From the NCBI RefSeq assembly GCF_005503365.1, contig NZ_SCML01000028.1, positions 1 through 64,000 of the forward strand: a stretch of DNA of 64,000 bases, written 5' to 3'. A program made the position numbers and the translations under genes. How positions within the stretch are numbered: the first letter of the stretch is position 1; each line of letters begins with the position of its first letter. Shown piece after piece: positions 55,095 to 64,000 of the stretch. Source of the stretch: Hydrogenophaga sp. 2FB (lineage in GTDB: Bacteria > Pseudomonadota > Gammaproteobacteria > Burkholderiales > Burkholderiaceae_C). The notes below the pieces were generated by a model. It had not been told where the DNA came from. It ran no database searches and worked only from the letters and a program-made list of their open reading frames with translations.

Positions 55095-56912
55095 CTACAC
55101 CTCTGGCCTGAAACTCTGCGCATGCAGGCGCGCGTAGAGCCCGTCGGACTGCAGCAACTCCCGGTGCGTGCCCTGTTCGCGAATGCGACCGTCGGCCAGC
55201 ACGATCACGCGGTCCGCGTGTTCGATCGTGGAGAGCCGGTGCGCAATCACCAGGGTGGTCCGTCCCTTCATGAGCCCCGCCAGGGCTTCCTGCACCAGCC
55301 GCTCGGACTCGTTGTCCAGGGCCGACGTGGCTTCGTCCAGGATCAGGATCGGCGCGTCCTTGTAGATCGCGCGCGCAATCGCCAGCCGTTGGCGCTGCCC
55401 GCCCGAGAGCTCGGCCGCGTTGTGGCCCACCGTGCTGTGGATGCCCTGCGGCAAACGTTCGATCAGTTCACCCAGGTTGGCCGACTTCAGTGCCGCGCGC
55501 ACGCGGGCTTCGTCGATCTGGTCATCGGTCGCGCCCAGCGCCACGTTGGCCGCGAGGGTGTCGTTCAACATCACGACGTCCTGGCTCACCATGGCGTATT
55601 GCTGGCGCAGGTTGCGCAGGTCCCAGTCGGCCAGCGCCACGCCATCGAGGCGGATGTCGCCGCGCTCGATTTCCACGAAGCGGGGCAGCAGGTTGACCAG
55701 GGTGGTCTTGCCCGAGCCCGAGGGACCCACGAAGGCCACAACCTCGCCGGGCCGGATGTCGAGCGACACGCCGCGCAGGGCGACCAGGCTGTCGTCGTCG
55801 GGGTGGGCCACCACAGGGCGCCCACTCGCATCGTCCTTGGCCGGGTAGCGCACCCAGACATCGCGCAGCGCGATCGACCCGTTCACACGGTCGGCGGTGT
55901 GCGTGCCCCCGCTCTGATCGGGCGTGTGCTCAATGAGCTCCAGGCCGCGTTCGAGCGCGGCCAGCCCGCGCGTGATGGGCGCGGCAATTTCGGCCAGGTG
56001 CCGGATCGGCGTGATCAGCATCAGCATGGCGGTGACGAAGGCGACGAAGTTGCCCACGGTCACGCCGCTGGTGCTGCTCTGCCACAGCGCCACCGAAATC
56101 ACCGCCGACAGCGCCGCCGATGCGAGCAACTGGGTGAGCGGCGTCATGGCCGCCGTGGCGATGGTCGACTTGAGCGCGAGGCGGCGCAGGGTGACGCTCA
56201 GCGCGTCGAAGCGCAGCGATTGCCGCTCCTGCGCGCCGTGCAGGCGCACCATGCGGTGGGCGAGGGCGTTTTCTTCCACCACATACGCCAGCGCGTCGGT
56301 GGCCTGCTGGCTGTCGCGGGTGAGCTTGTAGAAGCGCTTGGACAACACCCGCATGATCACGATCAGGCCCGGAAACACCAGCAGCACGATGAGCGTGAGC
56401 TTCCAGTTGAGGTAGATCAGGTAGCCCATCAGTGCGATCACGGCCAGGCTGTCCTTGGTGAGCGTGAGGATGGCGGTGACCAGCATCTGCGAGCCGGTCT
56501 GCACCTCATAGACCAGGGTGTTCGACAGCTTGCTCGCGCTCTGCCGCGCGAACAGGCTCAGCTGCGCGTCGTTGAGCTTGACGAACATCGCGCGGCGCAG
56601 GTTCAGCAGCCCCAGGCTGGCGGTGTACGACAGCGCGTACTGCGCGACATAGCCGGCCAGGCCGCGAATGGCGAACAGTCCCATCAGCGCCACCGGCACC
56701 ATCCACAGCGCGATGTTGCCCTGCGCGAAGCCACGGTCCAGCAAGGTCTTGAGCAGCGCCGGGATCAGCGGCTCGGTCAGGGCGCCGATCAGGGTGCACA
56801 CGGCGGCCAGCGCGATGCCGGCCTTGGCCGAACGGAAGTAGGGCCACAGCCGGAAGATGCGCTGCGTGAGCGTGCCGGCCGGGGGGCTGTGCAAGGGGTT
56901 GGATGCGGTCAA
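55095..56912 (-). CDS. msbA: lipid A export ABC transporter MsbA
   Basis: A 605-residue half-transporter flipping lipid A-core across the inner membrane. Six membrane helices in residues 20-330, then a nucleotide-binding domain with GPSGSGKTTL, LSGGQRQRLAIARA and ILILDEATSALD. The start is a TTG at 56912 with a weak ribosome site; no in-frame ATG exists nearby. Divergent from tolB. Complements lpxK/kdsB in lipid A supply. Confidence 0.93.
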   Translation of the reverse strand: MTASNPLHSPPAGTLTQRIFRLWPYFRSAKAGIALAAVCTLIGALTEPLIPALLKTLLDRGFAQGNIALWMVPVALMGLFAIRGLAGYVAQYALSYTASLGLLNLRRAMFVKLNDAQLSLFARQSASKLSNTLVYEVQTGSQMLVTAILTLTKDSLAVIALMGYLIYLNWKLTLIVLLVFPGLIVIMRVLSKRFYKLTRDSQQATDALAYVVEENALAHRMVRLHGAQERQSLRFDALSVTLRRLALKSTIATAAMTPLTQLLASAALSAVISVALWQSSTSGVTVGNFVAFVTAMLMLITPIRHLAEIAAPITRGLAALERGLELIEHTPDQSGGTHTADRVNGSIALRDVWVRYPAKDDASGRPVVAHPDDDSLVALRGVSLDIRPGEVVAFVGPSGSGKTTLVNLLPRFVEIERGDIRLDGVALADWDLRNLRQQYAMVSQDVVMLNDTLAANVALGATDDQIDEARVRAALKSANLGELIERLPQGIHSTVGHNAAELSGGQRQRLAIARAIYKDAPILILDEATSALDNESERLVQEALAGLMKGRTTLVIAHRLSTIEHADRVIVLADGRIREQGTHRELLQSDGLYARLHAQSFRPEV

Positions 56913-57082
56913 GGGCAGGTCGCTTCAGAAAATCGTGCCAATCAGGGGAACATTGGGGCTGGAGCGGAATCAAGCAGCGACACACATCTTGTCACGGAAG
57001 GCCCAGTGCCCTCCGTTATTATCAGTTGGTTGTTTGCAGCGCAAACCGTGCTGCGACCCAAAGCACACGCGACACACACAGG

Positions 57083-58399
57083 ATGCAGGATTTGAATCAA
57101 CACGACATGCAGGTCTCGCTCCCGAGGCGATCCGTTCTTGGCCTGGTTTCTTCCCTTCCTTTGCTCACTTGGCCCACCTCACAAGCCCAGGCACAGTTCC
57201 GGGTCGAGGTGGCGGGCGTTGGGCTGACCCAGTTCCCGTTTTCCGTGGTGGCCTTTCGCGGCAATGACGCCGCGAGCGAAAACATCGCGGCCATCGTGCG
57301 TGCCGACCTGGAGCGCAGCGGCCAGTTTCGCTTTGTGAACCCGGCACCCGGCGCGCTCGACGAAACGTCCCGCCCCGATCTCGCGCCCTGGCGCGCGAAC
57401 GGCTCCGACACCTTGCTCACCGGCAGCGTCACGCGCCTGGCCGATGGCCGCTTCGACGTGCGCTTCCGCCTGTGGGACGTGGTGCGCGGGCAGGACCTCG
57501 GTGGCCTGAGCTATCCCGTCGGCGCGACGGACCTGCGCCTGGCGGCCCACCGCATCGCCGACCACGTCTACGAAAAAATCACCGGCGTCAAAGGCGTGTT
57601 CTCCACCCGCATCGCCTACGTGACCAAGGCCGGCACGCGCTACAACCTGTGGGTCGCGGACGCCGATGGCGAAAACGCCCGGGCCGCGCTCACCAGCCCC
57701 GAGCCCATCATCTCGCCGAGTTGGGCGCCCGGCGGCGGGCAACTGGCCTACGTGTCGTTCGAAGCCCGCAAGCCCGTGATCTACGCGCACGACGTGGCCA
57801 CCGGCAAACGCCGTCTGCTCGCCAACTTCAAGGGCTCCAACAGCGCGCCCGCGTGGTCGCCGGACGGCCGCTCGGTGGTGGCCACGCTCTCGCTGTCGGG
57901 CAACGCACAGATCTACATGATGGACGCCAACGGCGGCGACCCGCGTCGCCTGAGCCAGTCAGCCAGCATCGACACCGAACCGGTGTTCAGCCCCGATGGC
58001 AAGAGCATCTACTTCGTGAGCGACCGTGGTGGCTCACCGCAGATCTACCGCATGGGCGCGCAGGGCGGCAATGCGCAGCGCCTGACCTTCAACGGCAACT
58101 ACAACATCTCGCCCGCGCCCAGCCCCGACGGCCGTTGGCTGGCCTTCATCTCGCGGGTCAACGGCGCCTTTCGCCTGCACGTGATGGATGTGGCCAGCGG
58201 CGCCGTCACCGCGTTGAGCGAGTCCAGCGGCGACGAAAGCCCCAGCTTCGCGGCCAACAGCCGCATGATCATCTACGCCACTCGCGACCGCGGCCAGGAG
58301 GCGCTCATGACCACCACCGTGGACGGTCGCATCAAGACCCGGCTGGCGGGCGCGCAAGGCGACATCCGCGAGCCCGAGTGGGGCCCCTTCCTCAAATGA
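57083..58399 (+). CDS. tolB: Tol-Pal system beta-propeller TolB
   Basis: A 438-residue periplasmic protein. The leader SLPRRSVLGLVSSLPLLTW is a twin-arginine type, cut after AQA. The N-terminal domain (FRVEVAGVGLTQFPFSVVAFRG) and six TolB propeller repeats (SPSWAPGGGQLAYVSF, APAWSPDGRSVVATL, EPVFSPDGKSIYFVSD and more) follow. Links Pal with the TolQRA motor. Start 57083 or 57107. tolQRA are not in the window. Confidence 0.95.
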   Translation: MQDLNQHDMQVSLPRRSVLGLVSSLPLLTWPTSQAQAQFRVEVAGVGLTQFPFSVVAFRGNDAASENIAAIVRADLERSGQFRFVNPAPGALDETSRPDLAPWRANGSDTLLTGSVTRLADGRFDVRFRLWDVVRGQDLGGLSYPVGATDLRLAAHRIADHVYEKITGVKGVFSTRIAYVTKAGTRYNLWVADADGENARAALTSPEPIISPSWAPGGGQLAYVSFEARKPVIYAHDVATGKRRLLANFKGSNSAPAWSPDGRSVVATLSLSGNAQIYMMDANGGDPRRLSQSASIDTEPVFSPDGKSIYFVSDRGGSPQIYRMGAQGGNAQRLTFNGNYNISPAPSPDGRWLAFISRVNGAFRLHVMDVASGAVTALSESSGDESPSFAANSRMIIYATRDRGQEALMTTTVDGRIKTRLAGAQGDIREPEWGPFLK

Positions 58400-58479
58400 T
58401 CCACGCTTTTCGGCGCGCGGCCTTTCTCTGCCGCACGCAGCCCGTCCAACCTTTTTCTGCTTCAAAGGAAACTTCCATC

Positions 58480-59052
58480 ATGTCGAACTCCAACACCTCC
58501 GTACCCACTTCTGCAAGCCGCGTGATGCGCCTGGTCGCCGGGCTCAGCCTGGTCGCCGTGCTGGCCGCGTGCGGCTCCAACGTCAAGCTCGACGATGTGC
58601 CTGTGGTCGATCGCACGGGCACTGGCGTGGCCGGCGCAGGCGCGGGTGGCCAGTCGGGCGCGGTCGATCCGCGTGGTGTCTCGGGCGTGTCCGTGGGTGG
58701 TTCCGATGCCGCGCAGCCGAACGCGATGAGCCGCATCGTGTACTTCGACTTCGACAGCTTCGAAGTGAAAGGCGAGTACGCCTCGGTGCTGGAAGCCAAT
58801 GCGCGCTACCTCAACGCCAACCGCACCCGCCGCGTGAACCTCGAAGGCCACACCGACGAACGCGGTGGCCGCGAATACAACCTGGCCCTGGGCCAGAAGC
58901 GCTCTGAAGCCGTGCGCCGTGCTCTGGCGTTGCTGGGCGTGACGGAAGCGCAAATGGAAGCCGTGAGCTTCGGTGAAGAAAAGCCTGCTCAAACCGGCTT
59001 CGACGAAAGCGCCTTCAGCAAGAACCGCCGCGTTGAACTGACCTACCGTTGA
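58480..59052 (+). CDS. pal: peptidoglycan-associated lipoprotein Pal
   Basis: Outer-membrane lipoprotein of 190 residues. Lipobox LAAC near residue 32; a Gly-rich linker; OmpA-type domain with YFDFDSFEV, EGHTDERGGREYNLALGQKR and KNRRVEL. Anchors the outer membrane to peptidoglycan. AAAGGA precedes the ATG. Confidence 0.97.
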   Translation: MSNSNTSVPTSASRVMRLVAGLSLVAVLAACGSNVKLDDVPVVDRTGTGVAGAGAGGQSGAVDPRGVSGVSVGGSDAAQPNAMSRIVYFDFDSFEVKGEYASVLEANARYLNANRTRRVNLEGHTDERGGREYNLALGQKRSEAVRRALALLGVTEAQMEAVSFGEEKPAQTGFDESAFSKNRRVELTYR

Positions 59053-59057
59053 GCACC

Positions 59058-59840
59058 ATGGCCACTCGTTTGCGCTCTGTCCCCAGCCTGTTGGGCGCAT
59101 GCGCCATGGCAGCGGCCGCCTTGTGGCCCCTGCAGGCGCATGCCTTGTTCGGTGACGACGAGGCCCGCCGGGCCATCGTCGAACTGCGCCAGAAGGTCGA
59201 AGCCAACCAGAAGGCCACCGAGGCGGCCAACGCCGAAGCCCGCGAGAGCAACGCCGCCACCCGGCGCAGCCTGCTCGACCTCTCCAACCAGATCGATCAG
59301 TTGCGCGCCGAGCTCGCACGCCTGCGTGGGCAGAACGAGCAACTGGCACGCGAAGTGTCCGAACTGCAGCGCCAGCAAAAGGACGTGCAGGCCGGCGTTG
59401 ACGAGCGCTTGCGCAAGGTCGAGCCATTGCGCATCGATCACGACGGCCAGAGCTTCACCGCCGCGCCCAACGAAAAGCGCGACTTCGATGCCGCCATGGA
59501 GCTGCTGCGCAAGTCCGAGTTCGGCCCCGCGTCGGCGGCGTTCAATGGCTTCCTGCAGCGTTATCCGGCCAGCGGCTACCGGCCTTCGGTGCTGTACTGG
59601 TTGGGCAACACCCAGTACGCCAACCGCGCCTACAAGGAGGCGGTGGACAGCCACCGGCGCCTGGTGAGCGAGTTCCCCACGCACCTGCGCACACCCGAGG
59701 CCATGCTGGCGATGGCCAACAGCCAGATCGAGCTCAAGGACCCGAAGGCGTCGCGCCGCACGCTGGAAGAACTGGTCAAGGCCTACCCGAACTCCGAGGC
59801 AGCGGCCGCCGGGCGCGAACGGCTCGCTCGCTTGCGCTGA
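59058..59840 (+). CDS. cpoB: cell division coordinator CpoB (YbgF)
   Basis: A 260-residue periplasmic protein with signal peptide (cut near AHA), an N-terminal coiled coil (about 40-115) for trimerization and a TPR domain (FDAAMELLRKSEFGPASAAFNGFLQRYPASGY, then two more repeats). Couples Tol-Pal with peptidoglycan synthesis. ATG 59058 chosen; a TTG at 59049 overlaps the pal stop. Confidence 0.94.
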   Translation: MATRLRSVPSLLGACAMAAAALWPLQAHALFGDDEARRAIVELRQKVEANQKATEAANAEARESNAATRRSLLDLSNQIDQLRAELARLRGQNEQLAREVSELQRQQKDVQAGVDERLRKVEPLRIDHDGQSFTAAPNEKRDFDAAMELLRKSEFGPASAAFNGFLQRYPASGYRPSVLYWLGNTQYANRAYKEAVDSHRRLVSEFPTHLRTPEAMLAMANSQIELKDPKASRRTLEELVKAYPNSEAAAAGRERLARLR

Positions 59841-59904
59841 TCCCACCGCGGCCCCGAGCGGGGTCGCACCGTGAGGGCATGGGCCGCCTCCTACAATGGC
59901 GGCC

Positions 59905-61017
59905 ATGGAAATCGCCGACCTTCTCAAACTGCAGACCCAGGTGCTCTGGGCTGCCTTCGCCGTGGCCGTGGCCTTTGGCTTCATCGCACAACGCACCCAT
60001 TTTTGCACCATGGGGGCCATCAGCGACATCGTCAACATGGGCGACTGGACCCGCATGCGCATGTGGGGCATGGCGGTGGGTGTGGCCATGGTGGGCTTCT
60101 ATGCCATGGCCTGGCTGGGTTGGATCGACCCCGGCAAGGCCATCTACACCACGGGCCGCGTGGTGTGGCTCTCGGCACTCGTCGGTGGTGCGTTGTTTGG
60201 TTTCGGCATGGTGCTGGCCTCGGGCTGCGGCAGCAAGACGCTGGTGCGCATCGGTGCGGGCAGCCTCAAGTCGGTGGTCGTGTTCTTCGTGATGGGCCTG
60301 GCCGCCTTCGCCACCTTGCGTGGTGTGTTCGGCGTGCTGCGCGTCAACACCGTGGACACCGTGGCGTTCGACGTGCCCGCCGGTGGCGCCATCCCCGTGT
60401 GGATCGCCAACGGCTTCGGTCTGGACCCTGTGCTCACCGCGCTGTGCATGGCCTTGCTGGTGGGTGGTGCTCTGGTGGTCTGGGCGCTCATGGGCAGCGG
60501 GTTTCGCACCTTCAACAACCTGTTCGCCGGGGTGGGCATCGGCCTGGTGATCGTGCTCATGTGGTGGGTCAGTGGCCGCCTGGGCTTCGTGCCCGAGCAC
60601 CCTGAAACGCTGGAGGCGGTGTACCTCGGATCCAACACCGGGCGCATGGAGTCGCTCACCTTCACCGCACCCATGGCCTACGCACTGGACTGGCTCATTT
60701 TCTTCAGCGACACCTCCAAGGTGCTCACCTTCGGCGTCGTCACCGTGGCGGGCGTGGTGCTGGGTTCACTGGCCTGCGCGTTGATCGAAGGCAGCTTCCG
60801 TTGGGAAGGCTTTCGCAGCACGCAGGACACCGCGTTGCACATCGCTGGCGCGGCCCTCATGGGCGTGGGCGGTGTGACCGCGTTGGGCTGCACCGTGGGG
60901 CAGGGCCTCTCGGGCTTGTCCACGCTCAGCTTTGTCAGCGTGGTGGCGGTCACCGGCATCGTGCTCGGCGCCATCGCCAGCCTGCGTTTTCAGATGTGGC
61001 TGCTGGACCGCGAGTGA
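59905..61017 (+). CDS. YeeE/YedE-family transporter
   Basis: A 370-residue membrane protein with about nine to ten helices and the family cysteines in THFCTMGA (about 33-40), ASGCGSKTLVRIGAGSLKS and ALGCTVGQGLSGLS, which in YeeE-type proteins relay thiosulfate across the membrane. The partner TusA/YeeD is not adjacent. TACAAT (59892-59897) lies just before the ATG and suggests a leaderless or very short leader mRNA; ATG 59896 is an alternative start. Confidence 0.88.
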   Translation: MEIADLLKLQTQVLWAAFAVAVAFGFIAQRTHFCTMGAISDIVNMGDWTRMRMWGMAVGVAMVGFYAMAWLGWIDPGKAIYTTGRVVWLSALVGGALFGFGMVLASGCGSKTLVRIGAGSLKSVVVFFVMGLAAFATLRGVFGVLRVNTVDTVAFDVPAGGAIPVWIANGFGLDPVLTALCMALLVGGALVVWALMGSGFRTFNNLFAGVGIGLVIVLMWWVSGRLGFVPEHPETLEAVYLGSNTGRMESLTFTAPMAYALDWLIFFSDTSKVLTFGVVTVAGVVLGSLACALIEGSFRWEGFRSTQDTALHIAGAALMGVGGVTALGCTVGQGLSGLSTLSFVSVVAVTGIVLGAIASLRFQMWLLDRE

Positions 61018-61850
61018 GCGCCGAACTGCCGTCCGACATTTTCGAGCGCCGCTTCGGCGGTCTGCGGCGGCTCTACGGCGTCACCGGCTCGCAGTGCATC
61101 TTTGACGCGCATGTGGTGGTGGTGGGCATCGGGGGTGTGGGCTCGTGGGCCGTTGAAGCCCTGGCGCGCAGCGGCGTGCGCCGGCTCACGCTGATCGATC
61201 TGGACCACGTGTCCGAGTCCAACATCAACCGCCAGATCCATGCGCTGGAGCCTACGTTGGGACAGGCCAAAGCCGAGGCCATGCGCGAGCGCATCGCGCT
61301 GTTCCACCCGACCTGCGTGGTGGATGTGATCGACGAGTTCGTCACGCCCGACAACTGGCCCGGCCTGCTCGATGCATTGCCCGGCCTTGAACAACGGCCC
61401 TCGGCCTTGATCGACGCCTGCGACCAGATGCGCGCGAAAACGGCTCTGGCCCAGTGGGCCGTGGCCAATGCCATACCGTTCGTGACAGTGGGCGCAGCCG
61501 GCGGCAAGCGCCTGGCCCAAGCGGTGGAAGTGGCGGACCTCGCAGAGACGACACACGATCCCTTGCTGGCGCAACTGCGCTACCAACTGCGCAAACACCA
61601 CCAGGGCGCGCGCCAGGGACGCATGGGCGTGGCCTGTGTGTTCAGCCGCGAAGCCGTGGCACCACCCGATGCATTTTGCGTGATCGAGGGCAGCACGGAT
61701 GGCTCATTGAATTGCCACGGTTATGGCTCGGCCGTGAGTGTGACGGCAACGTTTGGCATGAGCGCCGCGGGTTGGGTGATGAACGCATTGGCCACCGCAG
61801 ATGCAAAAAAATTGAAAGGCCTTCAAAGGCCCGCAACAACAACGCTATAA
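61014..61850 (+). CDS. tcdA: tRNA threonylcarbamoyladenosine dehydratase
   Basis: E1-like ThiF-fold enzyme of 278 residues that cyclises t6A37 in tRNA. GIGGVGSWAVEALARSG (Rossmann), DLDHVSESNINRQ and ACDQMRAKTAL are present, and the C-terminal part contains SLNCHGYGSAVSVTATFG. The GTG start overlaps the preceding stop (GTGA). Two tRNA-Lys genes, whose tRNAs carry t6A, follow. Confidence 0.93.
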   Translation: MSAELPSDIFERRFGGLRRLYGVTGSQCIFDAHVVVVGIGGVGSWAVEALARSGVRRLTLIDLDHVSESNINRQIHALEPTLGQAKAEAMRERIALFHPTCVVDVIDEFVTPDNWPGLLDALPGLEQRPSALIDACDQMRAKTALAQWAVANAIPFVTVGAAGGKRLAQAVEVADLAETTHDPLLAQLRYQLRKHHQGARQGRMGVACVFSREAVAPPDAFCVIEGSTDGSLNCHGYGSAVSVTATFGMSAAGWVMNALATADAKKLKGLQRPATTTL

Positions 61851-61922
61851 TTTGAGGCTTCGCGCAGCAGTCGACAAGACTCGGACCCAAGCCTCGCTAG
61901 GTGTTCACGTGAAATCCCTTGT

Positions 61923-61999
61923 TGGGGCGTTAGCTCAGTTGGTAGAGCAGCGGACTCTTAATCCGTAGGTCGAGTGTTCGAGTCACTCACGCCCCACCA
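61923..61999 (+). tRNA. tRNA-Lys (anticodon CTT)
   Basis: Acceptor GGGGCGT pairs with ACGCCCC, anticodon loop CTCTTAA (anticodon CTT), T loop TTCGAGT, and an encoded CCA. Almost the same body as the tRNA-Lys 90 nt downstream. Confidence 0.97.
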
Positions 62000-62089
62000 C
62001 CGTATTGGTTGGTGATGGGTCTGGAAATTCCAGGCCAGCCGCATCGAGTTTGCATTGTCCTTCTTCGTTGAAGGCAAGTCAGTTTTGAT

Positions 62090-62165
62090 GGGACGTTAGC
62101 TCAGTTGGTAGAGCAGCGGACTTTTAATCCGTTTGTCACTGGTTCGACCCCAGTACGTCCTACCA
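62090..62165 (+). tRNA. tRNA-Lys (anticodon TTT)
   Basis: Acceptor GGGACGT pairs with ACGTCCT (one G-U pair), anticodon loop CTTTTAA (anticodon TTT), T loop TTCGACC, and CCA. Followed at once by a terminator and then by decayed genes. Confidence 0.96.
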
Positions 62166-62170
62166 AATAG

Positions 62171-62200
62171 AAAGCCCTGATCGAAAGATCAGGGCTTTTT
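62171..62200 (+). terminator. intrinsic terminator of the tRNA-Lys pair
   Basis: AAAGCCCTGATC pairs perfectly with GATCAGGGCTTT around GAAA, followed by T-rich DNA. Confidence 0.93.
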
Positions 62201-62228
62201 CATTTGGAGTGACCCGTGCTGAATGGGA

Positions 62229-62619
62229 TCAACTCAAGTTCTTCAAGCGGTCCAGCACGAGAGATGAGCGCTTCGGCTCGGCGATCAATCCCGGCAGCAC
62301 GTTTGCAAAGTCCTGGTGAGCCAGCAATCGAGTGAAGGCCATGGCCACCGCATGTCGCAAGTGGGCAGGGGCCGCGGCCATTCCGACCGCTGTCGCTGTC
62401 TGTACGGCATAGGGATACCAGCGATTGGAAAAGCCCAGCACCTCGGGCTGCATAGGCATCAGATCGAACAGCACGCCCGATGCCTTGTGCACCCAGCGGC
62501 AGGTCGGTCACCAGCAGGCCGGTGACAGCGCCGCCGACAAACACCACCTGCTCGCGCAGTTCGCCCAGTGCCTCGGCAACCTGGCGCAGAAAGGGCAGGT
62601 TGGGGTCATTGGTCCGCAT
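62229..62619 (-). pseudogene. decayed nucleotidyltransferase (AbiEii-like)
   Basis: The remains read MRTNDPNLPFLRQVAEALGE and VVFVGGAVTGLLVTD in one frame, then shift to VHKASGVLFDLMPMQPEVLG, FSNRWYPYAV and later FANVLPGLIAEPKRSSLVLDRL in another. These are the successive blocks of a nucleotidyltransferase family often paired with an HTH protein, but the catalytic Asp-x-Asp block between the first and second piece and a stretch after the third are deleted, and the frame is broken. No active protein can be made. Confidence 0.65.
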
Positions 62620-62904
62620 CGGGGCTTTCCGCGTCGAACCGCATCAGTTCCGCCTCCGGCCGTGGCCGGCCAGACGTAGCGCACACCGTGCAGCATGAAT
62701 TCAAGCAAGTTGGGTCGCACCGGCGACCACTCGCCGCGCGCTGGCGTTACCGCAAGACCGGACGCCACGGAGCGCTTCACGCTCGCATGCACCTCGGATG
62801 CGCTCATGGCCAGGGCTTCGCCCAGCGCGGCGTAAGTCCATCGCTGTGGCGAGTTCGCAGCCACCGGTCAGCAATACCAGCAAGTCTTGTGGTTTGAGTT
62901 CCAA
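62600..62904 (-). pseudogene. frameshifted HTH partner gene
   Basis: Starting from a TTG at 62904 the sequence reads MELKPQDLLVLL and then shifts by one base into SPQRWTYAALGEALAMSASEVHASVKRSVASGLAV, a winged-HTH region, ending near VRPNLLEFMLHGVRYVWP and then running straight into the nucleotidyltransferase remains. The C-terminal half of the usual partner protein is missing. It was probably the autoregulating partner of the decayed gene downstream. Confidence 0.65.
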
Positions 62905-62913
62905 CGTCGGGTT

Positions 62914-62939
62914 TATTCGCTATTCGCGAATAACGAATA
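62914..62939. promoter_or_regulatory. 26-bp palindromic operator of the decayed HTH gene
   Basis: TATTCGCTATTCGCGAATAACGAATA is a palindrome with one mismatched pair, centred on ATTCGCGAAT. It sits 10 bp upstream of the HTH pseudogene start, where a repressor of that gene would bind. It has kept its symmetry although both genes are broken. Confidence 0.6.
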
Positions 62940-62993
62940 TGGCGCGATGGCGCCGTGTTTGGCAAGTCATTGTGCGTCGACCGCACCACGCAG

Positions 62994-63028
62994 CAAAAGG
63001 CCCTGGTTGCGAAACCAGGGCCTTTTGT
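62994..63028. terminator. bidirectional intrinsic terminator
   Basis: AAAAGGCCCTGGTT pairs with AACCAGGGCCTTTT around a short loop, with A and T flanks on both sides. It ends the GlsB-type gene on the minus strand. Confidence 0.9.
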
Positions 63029-63057
63029 TGGGGTCGGGGCGACGACGGCCCTCAGGC

Positions 63058-63306
63058 TCACTTCTTCTTGAAGAACCCGTAGATCACCAGCAGGATGATC
63101 GCGCCGATGACCGATGCGATGAAGCCGACAGCCTCTCCGGGTTGGTACAGACCGAGCGCGGCGCCCAGATAGCCGGCCAGGAATGAGCCGGCCACGCCGA
63201 GCACGGCGGTCATGATCCAGCCCATGCCGTCGTCGCCGGGTTTGATGGCGCGCGCGATGAAGCCTGCGATGAGGCCAATGAACAGGGTGGCAAGTATCGA
63301 CATCAT
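63058..63306 (-). CDS. GlsB/YeaQ/YmgE-family stress-response membrane protein
   Basis: An 82-residue protein with three hydrophobic helices and the family pattern FIGLIAGFIARAIKPG, then GWIMTAVLGVAGSFLAGYLGAALG and VGFIASVIGAIILLVIYGFFKKK. These small transglycosylase-associated-like proteins are induced by acid or general stress in other bacteria. Stand-alone gene. Confidence 0.92.
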   Translation of the reverse strand: MMSILATLFIGLIAGFIARAIKPGDDGMGWIMTAVLGVAGSFLAGYLGAALGLYQPGEAVGFIASVIGAIILLVIYGFFKKK

Positions 63307-63378
63307 GGAACGCTTCCTCCTCGGGGTTGGTGGTGTTACCGAACGATCGGCAACACCAGCATACCCCAGCAGCCGGTT

Positions 63379-64000
<622 letters not shown>

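Noticed and set aside
55122-57095. 657-codon frame opposite msbA
   Set aside because: Shadow of the msbA codon pattern; no ribosome site, no domain.

Overview
The window is chromosomal DNA from a high-GC betaproteobacterium, most likely a member of the Comamonadaceae (Hydrogenophaga/Acidovorax relatives). This rests on gene order and protein flavour: exbB-exbD-lpxK-trm112-kdsB-adk, purD-hemF-nadD-rsfS-rlmH-maf-rng, tolB-pal-cpoB, a Bug-type binding protein and monomeric plus dimeric isocitrate dehydrogenases. No rRNA marker is present, so the genus is an inference.

Region 1 (1-8342) is accessory DNA. It starts inside an IS3-family transposase orfA and holds a small conjugation-borrowing (mobilizable) module, almost all on the minus strand: HTH/AT-hook regulator, replication-initiator-like winged-helix protein, an oriT-like hairpin block, a ribbon-helix-helix MobC-like protein, a MOBP-type relaxase, two small unknown proteins and a membrane-anchored HExxH protein. 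A 690-nt non-coding block with a 70-bp-arm inverted repeat follows, then an orphan three-gene operon. The block ends exactly at the 3' end of a tRNA-Arg(TCT) gene, beside four 11-bp-phased GGGGAC repeats, which is how a tRNA-integrated element would look. No integrase is inside the window.

Region 2 (8343-23060) is chromosomal but metabolically variable: tRNA-Arg and tRNA-Pro, a YfcG-type glutathione transferase, an acyl-CoA degradation cluster (acyl-CoA dehydrogenase, APH-like kinase, Crp/Fnr regulator, enoyl-CoA hydratase/isomerase, 3-hydroxyacyl-CoA dehydrogenase), a FimV-like protein, and a LysR-controlled sugar-acid cluster (enolase-superfamily dehydratase, Bug binding protein, two D-2-hydroxyacid dehydrogenases).

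Region 3 (23064-47170) is mostly core: lexA with two SOS boxes, an asparaginase, adk/kdsB/trm112/lpxK/exbD/exbB, xseA, sodB, two unrelated isocitrate dehydrogenases, a sigma factor/ferritin-like/cytochrome c cluster, a CBS-BON protein, a nitronate monooxygenase, clpS-clpA and a HerA-like ATPase.

Region 4 (47477-64000) is core housekeeping: yebC, a tightly overlapping eight-gene run purD to rng, msbA, tolB-pal-cpoB, a YeeE/YedE transporter, tcdA, two tRNA-Lys genes, a decayed HTH/nucleotidyltransferase pair with a well-preserved palindromic operator, a GlsB-type membrane protein and the end of an ABC-F gene. Nothing here amounts to a proven new system. The most open questions are the orphan operon at 1870-648, the HExxH protein next to the relaxase, the phased repeats at the tRNA junction and the lysine/alanine tail on RsfS.
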